The notes below the pieces were generated by a model that searched no databases, was not told where the DNA came from, and was given only the letters and a program-made list of their open reading frames with translations. Made by a program: the position numbers and the translations under genes. Source: an uncultured Victivallales bacterium (GTDB lineage: Bacteria > Verrucomicrobiota > Lentisphaeria > Oligosphaerales > JAFGRS01). Taken from it: a stretch of DNA of 16,110 nt. This document shows, piece by piece, positions 14,002 to 16,110 of this stretch; within the stretch, counting starts at the first letter, position 1, and each line of letters starts with the position of its first letter. The stretch covers positions 1 to 16,110 of the forward strand of contig CAILKC010000140.1 of NCBI GenBank assembly GCA_903834675.1, in the 5' to 3' direction.

Positions 14002-15876
14002 ATGCGTCTGGTACTTGCACCCCTCGGATTGGCGTTGACGCTGGCCGTGCAGGCGGCGCCGGTGAAGAGCTACGATTGGATCCGGCGCGAGACGATTCGC
14101 GGCGGCTACCTGTCGGCCGCGGACCTCGGCGAGGGCCTGGCCCGCATGAAGGCGGTTGGCATGAACCTGGTCATGCCCAAGTTCGGCGGCCTGCAGGCTC
14201 CTCCCACGGAGGACAATCTGAAGTCGCTGCGTGCCTGGGGCGAGGGTGCCAAGGCGAATGGCCTGCACCTGCTGCCGGTCTTCAACTTCCGCGGCGGCGA
14301 GACCGAGAAGATTCTGAGTGAGCGGCGCGAGGTCACCAGCGGCGGCGTGACGATGCCGCGCACGCCCTGTCCGCTGGATGAGAGTTTTTGGGAGCGCTAC
14401 ATCCTGGGGCGGGCGGTCTACCTGGCCAAGCACGCCACCGAGTTGGGCCTCGATGGCTGCATTCTCGACCCGGAGATGTACGGGGCTGACCACACGGTCT
14501 TTGCCGGCGTCTGCTATTGCGCCGACTGCCTGCGCGAGTTTGGCGCGGCCAGCGGTCAGCCGACGCCGGACCTGCCGGCGGCAGAGCGCGGCAAGTGGCT
14601 GAAAGACCAGGGCCTGGACAAGCGTTTCGAGCAGCACTTTGTGACCCGCATCACCGGCTTCTGCCAACGGCTTGAGCGTGAGTGCCACGCGAGCAACCCC
14701 GACTTCCTGCTGGGCGTCCTGCTGCTCGACTACCCACTGCTGGCGCACCGGGCCATGGCCTTGGGTCTGGGCACTGAAACCCATCCGGTACTGTGCTTCT
14801 CGGAGAGCACCTACAGCCCGGGCTACACCCGTTACGTGGACGAGCAGCAGAAGGCCTTCGCGGCCATGCCGGCCCAGGTGCTGTTCGTGCCCGGCCTCTG
14901 GCAACAGCAATTCCCGACCGAGAATCTGGCCGAGCAGTACTACACCTGCGCCACGCACGCCGCCGGCTATTGGGTCTACACCTTCGAGAGCCTGCTGGAA
15001 GATTGCCGCAAGCACCCTGGGTACATGCTGCGCGAGCCAGCGGAGCGCTACTGGGAGGCGCTGAAGCTGGCCAATGCGGAGCTGGACGCCTTCGCCGCCT
15101 CCGCTGGCACCCGCGTTTCAGCCCTGAAGGTGCGGCCCTTCGAGCCCCCCCTGGAGATCCTGAATACCGGCGACCTCAAGATCGCTACCCTCATCCCGGC
15201 GCCAGATTCACAGCCCACGTCGCCTGGCCCGCTCTCGACCCCGCGGCTGCGCTACCGCAACCCGCTGTTCATCCTGGGCAAAGCCGGCGAGCCGGTCGTC
15301 GTGAAGGTGACGAACCTGCAACTGGCCAACTACCTGCCGCGCACGCAATGGGCCGTGGTGGGACCCGACGGCAAGCAACTGATGGAGGGGGTCGTGAAGT
15401 TACGGGAGAGCGCGGAGATCGCCTTCACGCCGGAGCGCGATGGCGTCTATGTCGTGCTGGCGACCTCCGGCCAGAATAGCCATACTCTGGTGGTGACCTC
15501 CGGCCAGCGTGGCGCGTTCATGGCCGCCAAGGAGCACCCGTTCGTCGTCAACGGCGTCTTCGGTCGGATGTACGTCTACGTGCCGGCGGGCGTGGCGCAG
15601 TTCTCGGTTTTTGCGAAAGCGGAGGGGCAGGCAGCCGGACGGGGCGGCAAGCTGACGGTCAGCGGCCCGGACGGCAAGTCGGCCGCGAGTCTGGCTGGCG
15701 ATCTGGGCACGGTCAGCGAGATGACGGTGCAGGTCCCGCCGGAGTCGCAGGGAGGCATCTGGTGTCTGGCAATTGAGGATGTCACCAACGACCTGCGCCT
15801 CTACGTTTCGCCGAACCTGCCGCCCTACCTCAGCCCCGACCCGACGAAGGTGCTGACCCAGGCGAAGGCCCCATGA
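14002..15876 (+). CDS. secreted glycoside-hydrolase-like TIM-barrel protein
   Basis: The 624-residue protein begins with a signal peptide (MRLVLAPLGLALTLAVQAAP, cleavage near residue 19). Residues about 22-365 look like a TIM barrel of the kind found in GH-like proteins of unknown family: YLSAADLGEGLARMKAVGMN (36-55), LHLLPVFNFRGG (88-99), LDGCILDPEMYG (150-161), then CYCADCLREFG (171-181), LCFSEST (264-270) and YWVYTFESLL (323-332). D156, E158, E268 and E329 sit at strand ends where catalytic acids are expected, but I cannot assign them. CxCxxC near an acidic strand end recurs in such proteins and may bind metal. Residues about 440-615 form two beta-sandwich-like modules. ATG 14002 is preceded by AAGGAGGAGG. 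The frame is open to 13792, but that extension has no homology-like features. The function is a guess: carbohydrate cleavage outside the cytoplasm. Confidence 0.7.
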   Translation: MRLVLAPLGLALTLAVQAAPVKSYDWIRRETIRGGYLSAADLGEGLARMKAVGMNLVMPKFGGLQAPPTEDNLKSLRAWGEGAKANGLHLLPVFNFRGGETEKILSERREVTSGGVTMPRTPCPLDESFWERYILGRAVYLAKHATELGLDGCILDPEMYGADHTVFAGVCYCADCLREFGAASGQPTPDLPAAERGKWLKDQGLDKRFEQHFVTRITGFCQRLERECHASNPDFLLGVLLLDYPLLAHRAMALGLGTETHPVLCFSESTYSPGYTRYVDEQQKAFAAMPAQVLFVPGLWQQQFPTENLAEQYYTCATHAAGYWVYTFESLLEDCRKHPGYMLREPAERYWEALKLANAELDAFAASAGTRVSALKVRPFEPPLEILNTGDLKIATLIPAPDSQPTSPGPLSTPRLRYRNPLFILGKAGEPVVVKVTNLQLANYLPRTQWAVVGPDGKQLMEGVVKLRESAEIAFTPERDGVYVVLATSGQNSHTLVVTSGQRGAFMAAKEHPFVVNGVFGRMYVYVPAGVAQFSVFAKAEGQAAGRGGKLTVSGPDGKSAASLAGDLGTVSEMTVQVPPESQGGIWCLAIEDVTNDLRLYVSPNLPPYLSPDPTKVLTQAKAP

Positions 15877-15921
15877 CGGCTGTAGGTAACGTGTCGGCAG
15901 ATGCAGGAGCACTGAAGAAAC

Positions 15922-16110
15922 ATGGACACAAGCACACCGAAACTGGCACTGGACGGCGGGCAACCCGTGCGGACGACGCCCTTTCCGGCCCGGTATCTGG
16001 GCACCAGCGTGATGGGCGACGAGGAACTGGCCCTGCTCACGGAGGTGGTGCGGACGCGCTTGCCCTTCCGCGACTATGGCGACGGAACGCCGCACATGGT
16101 CAACGACTTC
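15922..16110 (+). CDS. DegT/DnrJ/EryC1/StrS-family aminotransferase, 5' end only
   Basis: The first 63 codons are present before the window ends. The sequence KLALDGGQPVRTTPFPARYL (7-26) followed by MGDEELALLTEVVRTRLPFR (31-50) is the usual N-terminus of PLP-dependent sugar aminotransferases and dehydratases of this family. They act on nucleotide sugars or on related keto-sugars and cyclitols. The catalytic lysine region lies outside the window, so activity cannot be checked. ATG 15922 is 45 bp after the stop of the GH-like gene, with AGGAG about 12 bp upstream, so the two are probably co-transcribed. A carbohydrate-related role for both is consistent. Confidence 0.75.
   Translation, partial: MDTSTPKLALDGGQPVRTTPFPARYLGTSVMGDEELALLTEVVRTRLPFRDYGDGTPHMVNDF

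Overview
The window is G+C-rich DNA, roughly two thirds G+C by eye, from a free-living bacterium that makes menaquinone and uses the non-mevalonate (MEP) isoprenoid pathway. Several features resemble environmental genomes of the PVC superphylum (Lentisphaerota, Kiritimatiellota, Verrucomicrobiota) or Planctomycetota-like lineages. These are the 7-bp intergenic repeats, the palindromic intergenic elements, a secreted TIM-barrel protein with a CYCADC motif, and a BtrH-like protein. The assignment is pattern recognition, not a search result.

Layout. Positions 1-137 hold 2.5 exact copies of a 55-bp tandem repeat. A good sigma70-like promoter (197-225) leads into ispG (299-1420). The stop codon of ispG lies inside the left arm of a 267-bp quasi-palindromic element (1405-1671). 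On the minus strand, 1762-2980 carries a BtrH-N/C39-like protein split by a one-base frame change near 2573. The stretch 2981-3511 has no gene but holds a 13-bp tandem duplication and an inverted pair of 7-bp repeat arrays.

The centre is two convergent, tightly packed operons that nearly meet tail to tail, 23 bp apart. The plus-strand operon (3512-6034) is menG/ubiE - menA - BASS-family transporter, with overlapping starts and stops. The minus-strand operon (12465 down to 6058) is a divergent trans-isoprenyl diphosphate synthase - FtsX/LolC-like permease - LolD-like ATPase - UbiE-like methyltransferase - RnfG-like FMN protein - RnfC - RnfD. Only three of the six usual Rnf subunits are present: the peripheral NADH-side RnfC and the two covalent-FMN subunits RnfD and RnfG. 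RnfA, RnfB and RnfE are not in the window. Read together, the two operons suggest a dedicated quinone and flavin electron-transfer module that would carry electrons from NADH across the membrane through covalently bound FMN. A prenyl-chain synthase and a second quinone-type methyltransferase are made with it. This is the most interesting part of the window.

To the right, an ABC-2 permease (12625-13341) has lost its N-terminal part exactly where the first of two 149-bp direct repeats begins (13342-13490 and 13579-13727). A secreted glycoside-hydrolase-like protein (14002-15876) and the start of a DegT/DnrJ/EryC1-type aminotransferase (15922 to the window end) follow as a likely operon.
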